NCBI RefSeq assembly: GCF_004322395.1
Contig: NZ_SCTW01000051.1
Span: forward strand, 1-64,000
Direction: 5' to 3'
DNA: 64,000 bases
DNA from: Methylobacter sp.
Lineage (GTDB): Bacteria; Pseudomonadota; Gammaproteobacteria; Methylococcales; Methylomonadaceae
Shown here: piece after piece, positions 18,804-25,574 of the stretch
Position numbering within the stretch: the first letter of the stretch is position 1
Layout: each line of letters begins with the position of its first letter
Notes under the pieces: generated by a model
Told to the model about the DNA's origin: nothing
Seen by the model: the letters and a program-made list of their open reading frames with translations, nothing else
Database searches by the model: none
Position numbers and translations under genes: made by a program

Positions 18804-19346
18804 ATGAAGCCCACTGCACTGATCCTCTCCGTCGCATGCTCGATAGCTTTCTCAGCCCGAGCTGCGGAGTTCCTTGAAGCTCGTATAGACGATAGCGGTA
18901 GCAGATTGACGGTTGTTCGGTCTGATGGTGCAACATTCTCTGCTCCGAAGTTTGAAGACCAAGATAGCTTCGACAAGCCAGCCGTATCCAGCAATCATGG
19001 ATATGTCGGATGGCTTGCACTATTCCCGAACCAAGGGGCATCATACTCACAACCGCTATACCTTGTCGTACTGGACTCATCAAAGCGCGCTCGACGCTTT
19101 GCCGGAGACTTTGGGATGGTGTTCGGTTGGTGCTTTGTAAAGGGGAGCGACACCGTCGTCTACCGGTATCAGTTTCCCCATGGAGTGACACCGATTGGCT
19201 TCGACATGCGACGCCTGAAAGATGGAAAGTTATTGCGCCGCGTGCGCGTGCAACCCATCAAACCTGATGAAGACGAGTCCCAAGTCATCCGGGCAAAGGT
19301 GCCGGCATGGACGAGGTGCGCACAAGACGGTGCAGCCGCAAAATGA
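18804..19346 (+). CDS. Cassette 2: secreted protein of unknown function
   Basis: 180 residues from the ATG at 18804, three bases after the attC core. The open frame continues upstream through attC to 18684, but that part is attC sequence. The product begins with a signal peptide (KPTALILSVACSIAFSARAA), so it is probably periplasmic. It contains a DSGSRLTVVRSDGATFSAPKF strand-rich region and one late cysteine pair candidate (C near FGWCFVKG and WTRCAQ). No family recognised. It is GC-richer than cassettes 4 and 5, in line with separate origins. Confidence 0.65.
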   Translation: MKPTALILSVACSIAFSARAAEFLEARIDDSGSRLTVVRSDGATFSAPKFEDQDSFDKPAVSSNHGYVGWLALFPNQGASYSQPLYLVVLDSSKRARRFAGDFGMVFGWCFVKGSDTVVYRYQFPHGVTPIGFDMRRLKDGKLLRRVRVQPIKPDEDESQVIRAKVPAWTRCAQDGAAAK

Positions 19347-19347
19347 C

Positions 19348-19437
19348 GCCTAACATGGCGCTCAACCGGAGCGCGGTTATAATGCGGTTTTATTTTTTCA
19401 GCTTTTCGGGCCGCGCCCGGTTAGCTTTACGTTATGT
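19348..19437 (+). other. attC site 2
   Basis: A 90-bp site from GCCTAAC (19348-19354) to GTTATGT (19431-19437). GCCTAAC is complementary to the GTTAGGC that opens cassette 2. The palindromic arms are nearly identical to attC 1. Confidence 0.92.
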
Positions 19438-19443
19438 TGCTCA

Positions 19444-19776
19444 ATGAATACTGATAAAGAAAATGAACTAGTGGCTGCATTCACCACTGCTGCAAGGGAA
19501 CTTGGCTTTAGGTTTACATCGCCTTTGATTATCGGAAATGACTCCTTTCTTGGTTTGGTACAGGATTTCGGGAGCCCAAAGGGAACGGTAATTTTTTTAC
19601 TTGGTTTAAAAAACGATTTCACGGAAGTTAAACAAACCGGGCATTTCTTTTCTGAGCTGGCGGGATCGTATTGCGTATTTAACCGAAAAATTTTTGAAGA
19701 AACTCTTAATGACTGGGGCTATTTTGGTCCCGCGTCAGAGAAGCCAAGCTGGTTTACGGGGCAACCATGGAGCTAA
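19444..19776 (+). CDS. Cassette 3: hypothetical protein
   Basis: 110 residues in a complete cassette between two attC sites. The start at 19444 is the first ATG after the core. The product is soluble, with KGTVIFLLGLKNDF and YFGPASEKPSWFTGQPW near the end. No signal peptide. I do not recognise a family. The cassette opens with TTATGT and its attC R'' core is ACATAAC, so its boundaries are certain even though the function is not. Confidence 0.6.
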   Translation: MNTDKENELVAAFTTAARELGFRFTSPLIIGNDSFLGLVQDFGSPKGTVIFLLGLKNDFTEVKQTGHFFSELAGSYCVFNRKIFEETLNDWGYFGPASEKPSWFTGQPWS

Positions 19777-19779
19777 GCA

Positions 19780-19867
19780 ACATAACACGTCGTCCAACCG
19801 GACGCGGTGAGACAGTGCGGCAGTTCTATCAGGTTCGTGGCCCGCGCCGGTTAACTCTGCGTTATAC
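19780..19867 (+). other. attC site 3
   Basis: An 88-bp site, ACATAAC (19780-19786) to GTTATAC (19861-19867). The arms AACCGGACGCGG and CCGCGCCGGTT pair with one extrahelical A. It has diverged from the other short-type attC sites. Confidence 0.9.
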
Positions 19868-19888
19868 ATGTCCAGTTGTGAGGAAAAT

Positions 19889-20596
19889 ATGGATATAGTC
19901 GCAGCTATTACTGCTCTTGCCGCTTTAGTCACTAGCTTAGCTAGCTTATTCATGATTTTTGAAATGAAGAGGCAGAGAACTGCTACTTCTAAGCCCATAT
20001 TGAAGGTTCTTACAAAAAGCAGAAGCGCAACCGTCAAAAATGAGAGTAAAACTTGGTTGTGGGATGATAACGAGGCTTCGCATTTCACTAAACTTAGACT
20101 TGTGAACTTTGGAACAGGCCCTGCTTTAAATGTTGAAGTTGAATGGGATATTGAGTTAGAGTCATTAGTCAGCGTATTAAAATTTTTTGATCCTTACAAC
20201 CAATTTGATATTGGACATGAACGCGGCTGGATAAAATTAGATAATTCATTTCACGCCATACATAATCAACGGTCAGCTAGAATTGATGCAGTCCCAGTCA
20301 ATAAAGTGTCTGATAGTGAGTTCTTAAACGTTCCATCCTACTATTTAAGTGCTTTTGAAAAATATGTTGAGTTAGGGCTTTTAAGTAGGCCGAAAAATGA
20401 TACAAACACTGCCAAAACAATCGAATTACCTGATTTTCCTGAAATATACGCTAACCTCAAATATGAAGAAATAAATGGAACAAAAATGATGCAAAAATTC
20501 AGAATGTTACTCTCTATTATTTCTGTATTACCAGTAGAAGGGACTGAAGAAAAAAAGGTAAGTGCCGAATTTAAGGTCGAAGAAGTCAGCGTGTAA
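19889..20596 (+). CDS. Cassette 4: membrane-anchored hypothetical protein
   Basis: About 235 residues from the ATG at 19889, which has TGAGGAAA just upstream. An in-frame ATG at 19868 abuts the attC core and is less likely. A single N-terminal transmembrane helix (VAAITALAALVTSLASLFMI) is followed by a basic stretch and a soluble domain of about 200 residues with FGTGPALNVEVEWDI. This N-terminal-anchor layout is common among uncharacterised bacterial membrane proteins. No enzyme motif found. The gene is AT-rich compared with cassette 2. Confidence 0.6.
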   Translation: MDIVAAITALAALVTSLASLFMIFEMKRQRTATSKPILKVLTKSRSATVKNESKTWLWDDNEASHFTKLRLVNFGTGPALNVEVEWDIELESLVSVLKFFDPYNQFDIGHERGWIKLDNSFHAIHNQRSARIDAVPVNKVSDSEFLNVPSYYLSAFEKYVELGLLSRPKNDTNTAKTIELPDFPEIYANLKYEEINGTKMMQKFRMLLSIISVLPVEGTEEKKVSAEFKVEEVSV

Positions 20597-20605
20597 TGTA
20601 TTTAC

Positions 20606-20728
20606 GTATAACAAGTCAGTCAAAGGGACGCGCCGCCCGTTGGCGGTTTTGAAGTTTGGTTTTTTATCAAGGTTCGGCGGCTTCGCTAAAGCTCAGTGAG
20701 CGGCGCGCCCCTTACCGTAACGTTAGGC
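20606..20728 (+). other. attC site 4 (long type)
   Basis: A 123-bp site, GTATAAC (20606-20612) to GTTAGGC (20722-20728). The arms AAGGGACGCGCCGC and its complement pair with one extrahelical base. The core again complements the start of its own cassette. Nearly identical to attC 5 and 6. Confidence 0.92.
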
Positions 20729-20747
20729 ATCCATTTGGAAAATAATA

Positions 20748-21326
20748 ATGGCTTTTGGTTCTGAACTCCCAGCATTAGAATTATTTATTGATAAAACTTC
20801 TAAGCTTGAGAATAGTGGCTTTGTAAATAAAATAAGGCAAGAGTTTACTTTAGATATAAACATTGATCTTTCGCGTACAGATGTATTGGAGGTCAGGAGC
20901 ATTAGACCAAACCAAGAAAATATTGATGCCTTTATATTAACTTTTAGGTTCTTTATACAAGATAATGAAGCAATTTCAATCAGAAAGTTACAAAAATTCT
21001 TTGATTCAAATTTTGTAACTAATGAAGAGAAAACTAAGTTCAATGCTATACGAAAAAGCCTTAATGATTTTCTATCGGAAAATTCTAACTTAATATTCAA
21101 AGAAGAAAACATTTCAAACAGTTTACTAATGGACACTTTTATTTATGGAGGGTTATCACATGCAACAAAAGGAAAAAAAGAAAAGTTTGATTTATGGATG
21201 AGCAGAGATGATGCGCAAGAGTTTTTTTGGCATAAATTCTCAATAATAATTTTCACGGTTTTACAAGCAATTCAATCTATTAGAGACATGCTTTTAATTG
21301 TTATAGAAAGAAATAAAAATGCCTAA
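20748..21326 (+). CDS. Cassette 5: AT-rich hypothetical protein
   Basis: 192 residues, rich in Asn, Ile, Lys and Phe, with AT-rich codon use unlike the chromosome around it. Its last codons overlap the attC core (stop inside GCCTAAC). Mostly helical and soluble by eye (for example FRFFIQDNEAISIRKLQKFFD). A DLWMSRDDAQEFFWHKFS segment lies near residue 150. No known motif. The composition suggests transfer from a low-GC host. Confidence 0.6.
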   Translation: MAFGSELPALELFIDKTSKLENSGFVNKIRQEFTLDINIDLSRTDVLEVRSIRPNQENIDAFILTFRFFIQDNEAISIRKLQKFFDSNFVTNEEKTKFNAIRKSLNDFLSENSNLIFKEENISNSLLMDTFIYGGLSHATKGKKEKFDLWMSRDDAQEFFWHKFSIIIFTVLQAIQSIRDMLLIVIERNKNA

Positions 21327-21443
21327 CAAGTCGGTCAAAGGGACGCGCCGCCCGTTGGCGGTTTTGGAGGTTTGGTTTTTATCAAGGTTCGGCGGCTTCG
21401 TTTCGCTTTCGTTGGCGGCGCGCCCCTTACCGTAACGTTAGGC
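21321..21443 (+). other. attC site 5 (long type)
   Basis: 123 bp, GCCTAAC (21321-21327) to GTTAGGC (21437-21443). The sequence is almost the same as attC 4 and 6 apart from the loop region. Confidence 0.92.
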
Positions 21444-21454
21444 GTAGTCGTGCC

Positions 21455-21940
21455 ATGAACTTACCTCTGTACTTCATAATTTTAGCGACTCTAATAACCG
21501 GTTGTAACTCAAACTCCAATGAACCGGACGACCAGTTGATCCAACAAAGCTTCCAACAACATTTTGGTAAATATGAAGAGCTGTTGAAAATGTACCGCGA
21601 GGATATGACTGAATCAAACGTTAGTTTCGTGAGTGCGGAAGACCCAAGTCGCACACAGTGCAACCTGCGGCCTCATAAAAATAGTTGTAGTTTACGTATA
21701 GGAAGGTGGAAAAAATACCAAAGCCTCCTACAGCAATTGGGCATTCTTTGGATAGAACACAATAGCCTAACCGATCCATACTATTTTGTAACCTACTACG
21801 AACCAATTCTCATGAACGCTAGGTTAAAGGGAGTTGTTTTCTCTGAAGAAAAATCTCCCCAGGTTTCTGCGTATTACCCAAAGCAGCAATGGCGGTCTAT
21901 TCAAAGAGGGTGGCATTCATTTCTAATAATTAATGGGTAG
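21455..21940 (+). CDS. Cassette 6: putative lipoprotein
   Basis: 161 residues with a lipoprotein signal peptide (MNLPLYFIILATLITGC), lipobox Cys17 and an Asn/Ser linker after it. The mature part should be periplasmic and lipid-anchored. It holds two further cysteines (CNLRPHKNSCSLRIG) that could form a disulfide. No family recognised. The cassette has an unusually long tail of about 285 bases after this gene and before its attC. Confidence 0.62.
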   Translation: MNLPLYFIILATLITGCNSNSNEPDDQLIQQSFQQHFGKYEELLKMYREDMTESNVSFVSAEDPSRTQCNLRPHKNSCSLRIGRWKKYQSLLQQLGILWIEHNSLTDPYYFVTYYEPILMNARLKGVVFSEEKSPQVSAYYPKQQWRSIQRGWHSFLIING

Positions 21941-22224
21941 CTATTTTGTGTCGCTATGGTTGCGGTTCGGTTTTGGCTTCCGTTGCTTTGGGTGCAGTAT
22001 CGTTTTGTTTTGTCGACTCTGCGTTTTCAGCTTGGTCGCCCCAAGGTTAGCGTTTAATTTTCTGTTGCTTTGCTGGCATTCTCTCGGCTTTGTGCAGTTT
22101 TCACGTTGCCTTCGTTTCGCTTCGTTGGTAAAGTCCGGTCATCGCTGGGTTTGGCGTTCGCCGCACATAGGGGCAAACTAAGCTCTTTTGGTTGGTGGTA
22201 GTTTGGCTTTGGCTGTGTTGCCCG
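21941..22224 (+). other. Gene-free tail of cassette 6
   Basis: 284 bases between the lipoprotein stop and attC 6. It is rich in G and T, with repeated GGTTTTGG/TTTTCG runs. The open frame overlapping it (21933-22181) has no ribosome site and an implausible Phe/Cys/Leu-rich product. It may be the remains of a fused second cassette. Confidence 0.4.
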
Positions 22225-22347
22225 GCCTAACAAGTCAGTCAAAGGGACGCGCCGCCCGTTGGCGGTTTTGAAGTTTTGGTTTTTATCAAGGTTCGGCGGC
22301 TTCGCTAAAGCTCAGTGAGCGGCGCGCCCCTTACCGTAACGTTAGCC
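22225..22347 (+). other. attC site 6 (long type)
   Basis: 123 bp, GCCTAAC (22225-22231) to GTTAGCC (22341-22347). Almost identical to attC 4. Confidence 0.92.
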
Positions 22348-22362
22348 ACCAAGAGGTAACAT

Positions 22363-22659
22363 ATGACCGACTACATTTATAACTCGCATGGTAGCGCCGT
22401 GGGCTTCATCCGAGGGAAGTACATCCACGACATAAGTGGCAATGCGATTGGGCAAATCAACGGCACCCATGTTCATAAGCTTGCGGGCAGTTACGTTGGG
22501 GAACTGCATAAAGATATGGTTGTCAACAAACATCTTGGCAACTACGGCAACATCGGACATCCAGGGAATCCTGGCAATCCAGGTAGCCCCGGCAATCCCG
22601 GAAATCGGAGGGCGGTAAACTACGGTTATCCCGACGTCTTTGATGAGTTGTTGAAGTAA
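22363..22659 (+). CDS. Cassette 7: four-fold beta-flower protein with collagen-like repeat
   Basis: 98 residues, with AAGAGGTAAC before the ATG. The first 60 residues hold four tandem strands of the type GxAVGFIRGKYIHD, GNAIGQINGTHVHK and GSYVGELHKDMVV. This is the pattern of 4-fold beta-flower domain proteins. Next come four GNPGNPGSPG-like collagen triplets, then a RRAVNYGYPDVFDELLK tail. Related proteins occur widely as small orphan genes and have no assigned role. No signal peptide. The family call is from memory of the repeat pattern. Confidence 0.65.
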   Translation: MTDYIYNSHGSAVGFIRGKYIHDISGNAIGQINGTHVHKLAGSYVGELHKDMVVNKHLGNYGNIGHPGNPGNPGSPGNPGNRRAVNYGYPDVFDELLK

Positions 22660-22664
22660 TTGGC

Positions 22665-22753
22665 AGCTAACCCGGCGCTCAACCGGAGCGCGGTTACAAT
22701 ACGGCTTTATTTTTCAGCTTTCCGTGCCGCGCCCGGTTAGCTCTACGTTAGAC
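22665..22753 (+). other. attC site 7
   Basis: An 89-bp short-type site, AGCTAAC (22665-22671, one mismatch to the expected GGCTAAC) to GTTAGAC (22747-22753). The arms resemble attC 1 and 2. It is the last attC in the array. Confidence 0.9.
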
Positions 22754-22767
22754 GTTCAAAGGAAATT

Positions 22768-23149
22768 ATGAGCACTGCGAAAGTCTCAGAGCCAATCTCA
22801 GGTGACAAGGCATATCAAATACGTGCAAGAGTCGCACTCCCATTACTTGTCCGCCAAGCACAGGCGGGTATCCCAATCTTTTATTCCGATCTGGCTGAAG
22901 AATTGGGAATACCTAATCCTCGTAACCTCAACTTTGTGTTGGGAAGCATAGGGCAATCATTAGAGCGTCTATCAAAAGCGTGGAAGACTAAAATCCACCG
23001 ATTAAATGCTTAGTCGTAAATAAAAGCACAAGGCTGCCAGGTGAAGGGATTGGCTGGTTCCTTGTAAAAAAGAAGATTTTTCTGATCTATCGCTACGGCA
23101 AAAACGAGCAATTGTTGAGACAGAACTTCAAGCCCGTAAGATGCGGTGA
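22768..23149 (+). pseudogene. Cassette 8: frameshifted hypothetical protein
   Basis: The in-frame gene stops at 23013 after 81 residues (ALPLLVRQAQAGIPIFYSD, LAEELGIPNPRNLNFVLGSI). Downstream frames continue sensibly. Restoring one base near 22995-22998 gives KIPPIKCLVVNKSTRLPGEG. Restoring one in the A-run at 23066-23071 gives KKEDFSDLSLRQKRAIVETE, ending at the TGA at 23147. So an intact ancestor of about 128 residues can be rebuilt with two one-base fixes. I recognise the segment order as a small winged-helix-like hypothetical family without a named function. The expected attC (R'' GTCTAAC) is missing. The 3' end runs into a REP-like palindrome. Confidence 0.75.
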
Positions 23150-23205
23150 GTTTGCGAACCGCATCGTTCGCGATTGATGCGGTTCCTGTCGTCACCGCAT
23201 CCTAC
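23136..23205. repeat. REP-like nested palindrome
   Basis: Outer arms GTAAGATGCGGTGA and TCACCGCATCCTAC (one mismatch), inner perfect arms AACCGCATC and GATGCGGTT. The same outer head (GTAGGATGCGGTGA) occurs at 24920-24933 at the edge of a RAYT transposase remnant, which ties it to REP-associated transposition. Confidence 0.75.
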
Positions 23206-23247
23206 AGCCCTGTATCGGAGAACGAGAGCCTGCCAGTATAAGCCCGG

Positions 23248-24582
23248 TCAGAACTCCATGGACCAGGTAAGAATAACGCTGTGACCGCCGAACTGAGGAC
23301 CTCCCCCGGAGTTTCGCAGGATGCCGAAATTGTAGCTATAGTCCAACGTCACTTCGGAATTGCCTGGCGCGCCTGAAATCAAACCGGCCCCCAGCGAAGG
23401 TAATGAATCCATCTGATTTCCCACCTGGCCGTTGTCCTTGAAGCGCGGACGGTCGATCCAAGCCATGGAACCGCGTAAATAGGGATAAACGAAGAACAAC
23501 GCTTCATAACGATAATGCAGATCTATGAGGCCGTAACTACGCGAATAAAATTCACCGAATACGGTACCCGGTAAATCCGGGATGGATAAGGCGTCCCACT
23601 CCCAGGCGGTTGGGCGCGATGACAAGCGAAAGGCGGAAAAGCGATCCAAATTTTTGCCGATTCCGGCATAGGCGCTGGCGATCAAACGGTGCCGTTCATT
23701 CTTCACACCTGGGATGCCGCCTGCCTCCACCATATAGGCGCTGGCGGCAAAATAGTCCTGCTGGGCGCCGGCATGAGACGAGCCGAGTTGCGGTTCTCCC
23801 CAGTTTTCCCAATTGTTCCGATGGCCATACACGAGGTCCATACCCGTAGACCATCCTTGATGGGCAAGTTCTAAAACATTGCGTTCCAAAGTATCGGCGC
23901 GCAGGCGGAAATGCACTCGACCCTCATAGGTATCTTGGGGCGTAATGAAATTCTGCGCGGTATTTTTGTCACGCTCGAACCACAAGTAGCCGGGCTCATA
24001 AGTCAACGCCAATTCCAAAGCGTTGTCCGGGTGGCCGGGGCCGATCGGTGTACGATAGCCCAATCCCAGCCCGGCACGCGCGTAATACCATTGCAACTCG
24101 ACAGGATCGATGCTCTCTCCCTCGACGTACTCGGGCCGTCCGACGGGAATCGTGAGATTCTCGAAGGTAAAGACGAAATCCGGCCCATGCATGGACTCCG
24201 GGGCGAAGTTATAGCGCAGGTCGTTGTAGAGCCCTGAAATGACGCCGCGGAAACGCTGTTTGTTATCCTCTGCATGGCGCCAGACGTAGAGTGCTCCGAG
24301 GGGTTGTAAGATATCCTGCCCCTTGCTCTGCTGGTTGGGAAACAACAGCGCTCCACCGAAGGGAATGATCACCGGGCTGCTCGGCCCATCCGGAATGTAA
24401 TTCATCCCCAGCGTCAAAGCGGTCACCCGGTGGCGATTGCGCTTGGGCGCGGTGACCGGCATGCCCCATAACTCCGTATGATACTCTTCGCCGGCCCGTG
24501 GCGTGCGATAGTCATCCGCTTGCACGCTTTCCGTCAGCATAGTGGCCGAGAATAGGCTGATCAACCAGACTTTGCTATTCAT
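23248..24582 (-). CDS. Outer membrane beta-barrel protein of unknown role
   Basis: 444 residues with a signal peptide (NSKVWLISLFSATMLTESVQA). Alternating hydrophobic strands run throughout (YARAGLGLGYRT, LELALTYEPGYLWFE, STGMDLVYGHRNNW), and the protein ends in Phe (WSMEF), as outer membrane barrel proteins do for BAM recognition. No plug, TonB box or SurA-type module seen. The family is not recognised, and the substrate cannot be inferred. It is on the opposite strand to the cassettes and lacks attC sites, so it is not part of the array. The gene is complete. Confidence 0.7.
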   Translation of the reverse strand: MNSKVWLISLFSATMLTESVQADDYRTPRAGEEYHTELWGMPVTAPKRNRHRVTALTLGMNYIPDGPSSPVIIPFGGALLFPNQQSKGQDILQPLGALYVWRHAEDNKQRFRGVISGLYNDLRYNFAPESMHGPDFVFTFENLTIPVGRPEYVEGESIDPVELQWYYARAGLGLGYRTPIGPGHPDNALELALTYEPGYLWFERDKNTAQNFITPQDTYEGRVHFRLRADTLERNVLELAHQGWSTGMDLVYGHRNNWENWGEPQLGSSHAGAQQDYFAASAYMVEAGGIPGVKNERHRLIASAYAGIGKNLDRFSAFRLSSRPTAWEWDALSIPDLPGTVFGEFYSRSYGLIDLHYRYEALFFVYPYLRGSMAWIDRPRFKDNGQVGNQMDSLPSLGAGLISGAPGNSEVTLDYSYNFGILRNSGGGPQFGGHSVILTWSMEF

Positions 24583-24919
24583 ACGTTTCCTTTCCTCAGT
24601 TTATGAGTTTTAGGCTATCGACCAAGTGCCGAGGTATCCAGGTCGCGGGCATTGCATCGCTTAGCTGAGGTTTCCTCCATTCTTTGTTCAATGCAAATGT
24701 CTAACTAAGCGGAGAGAATCCGACTTTGAAGGTAAAGCGGCTGACAAGACTTTCCGTCGTTGATGGTTGGAAAAAGAAAATCGGAAAGACAAAGATAGAT
24801 CTTGCGATATTATCTTTGTGCCGTGAGAACCTTTCTGCCCAGCCGGGGCTTAGCCTACAGGTAGACTCTATTTAACAGAGGTGTATGAGTAAATATGTAC
24901 AATCACTTACATGAAGACT
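24583..24919. other. Intergenic region, promoter of the barrel gene
   Basis: About 340 bases between the barrel gene start and the RAYT remnant. A lone GTCTAAC at 24699-24705 looks like an attC core, but no partner arm follows. Nothing else recognised. Confidence 0.4.
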
Positions 24920-25277
24920 GTAGGATGCGGTGACGGAACGCCGTTCGGTTGTGCGCGTTGCCCGTGGTGAAAGAGGGATTTGGCAACGCCGTTTCCTTCG
25001 AGGTGCTTCCTTCGACAGGCTTCCTTCGACAGGCTCAGGACAGGCTTGGGAGCATTTGATTCGGGACGATGAAAATTATGCGGCACATATCGGTTATTGC
25101 CACATCAATCCGTTAAAACACGGGTTAGTTGAACACATGGCGGATTGGCCTTATTCAACGTTTCATCGTTATGTGGATCGTGGGGTTTATCCATCAAATT
25201 GGGCGACACGGAGCAGTTGCCGAGGCGAAGCAAAAGAAAGTAACTCACCTTCAGGTGCGAAAACCCGATTCAAATAA
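24920..25277 (+). pseudogene. RAYT (REP-associated tyrosine transposase) remnant with repeat insertion
   Basis: Only the C-terminal part of a Y1-transposase-like RAYT remains. It reads VRVARGERGIWQRRF, then WEHLIRDDENYAAHIGYCHI, NPLKHGLVEHMADWPYSTF and HRYVDRGVYPSNWA. The N-terminal half with the HUH motif is gone, replaced by a REP head (24920-24933). Between the RRF and WEH motifs, which are adjacent in relatives, are 17 extra codons (24996-25046) made of a TTCGACAGG/CTCAGGACAGG repeat. Such RAYTs mobilise REP palindromes. This one cannot be active but may explain the hairpins seen here. Confidence 0.82.
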
Positions 25278-25461
25278 CCGTCGCGGGAACGACACATTAA
25301 TAATAAAAATGTTAATACAGTCTAAATTCGAATAAATGGGTAACATCAATTACTAAACAAGGCCGGCAAAGAACTTTATCGGTTGTCCACACGCTGAGTA
25401 ATGGCACGTATAGCGCAAAATGTTGAACGGAGATCATAATTATAGAGATAAATGAATACTT

Positions 25462-25542
25462 TCATCATCGCAATCATTTAAGAGACAATACCTTTGGATG
25501 CTGATATTTTGTCATCATCCCGTCTCAATCATTAGAGACAAT
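25462..25542 (+). promoter_or_regulatory. Direct repeat upstream of the FAD/Fe-S oxidoreductase gene
   Basis: TCATCATC followed shortly by CAATCATT(TA)AGAGACAAT occurs twice (25462-25489 and 25512-25542), the second copy ending 32 bases before the ATG. The spacing of about 50 bases could suit a regulator pair, but no regulator is known. Confidence 0.35.
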
Positions 25543-25574
25543 GCATTATGCTGACGCTACCCCGGATAAGATAA

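Noticed and set aside
21933..22181. 82-residue open frame after cassette 6
   Set aside because: No ribosome site, Phe/Cys/Leu-rich product with no pattern, overlaps the lipoprotein end. Treated as non-coding tail.
24699..24705. GTCTAAC that could be the R'' core of an eighth attC
   Set aside because: It matches the expected core of cassette 8, but no palindromic arm or GTT core follows, and a minus-strand barrel gene lies between.
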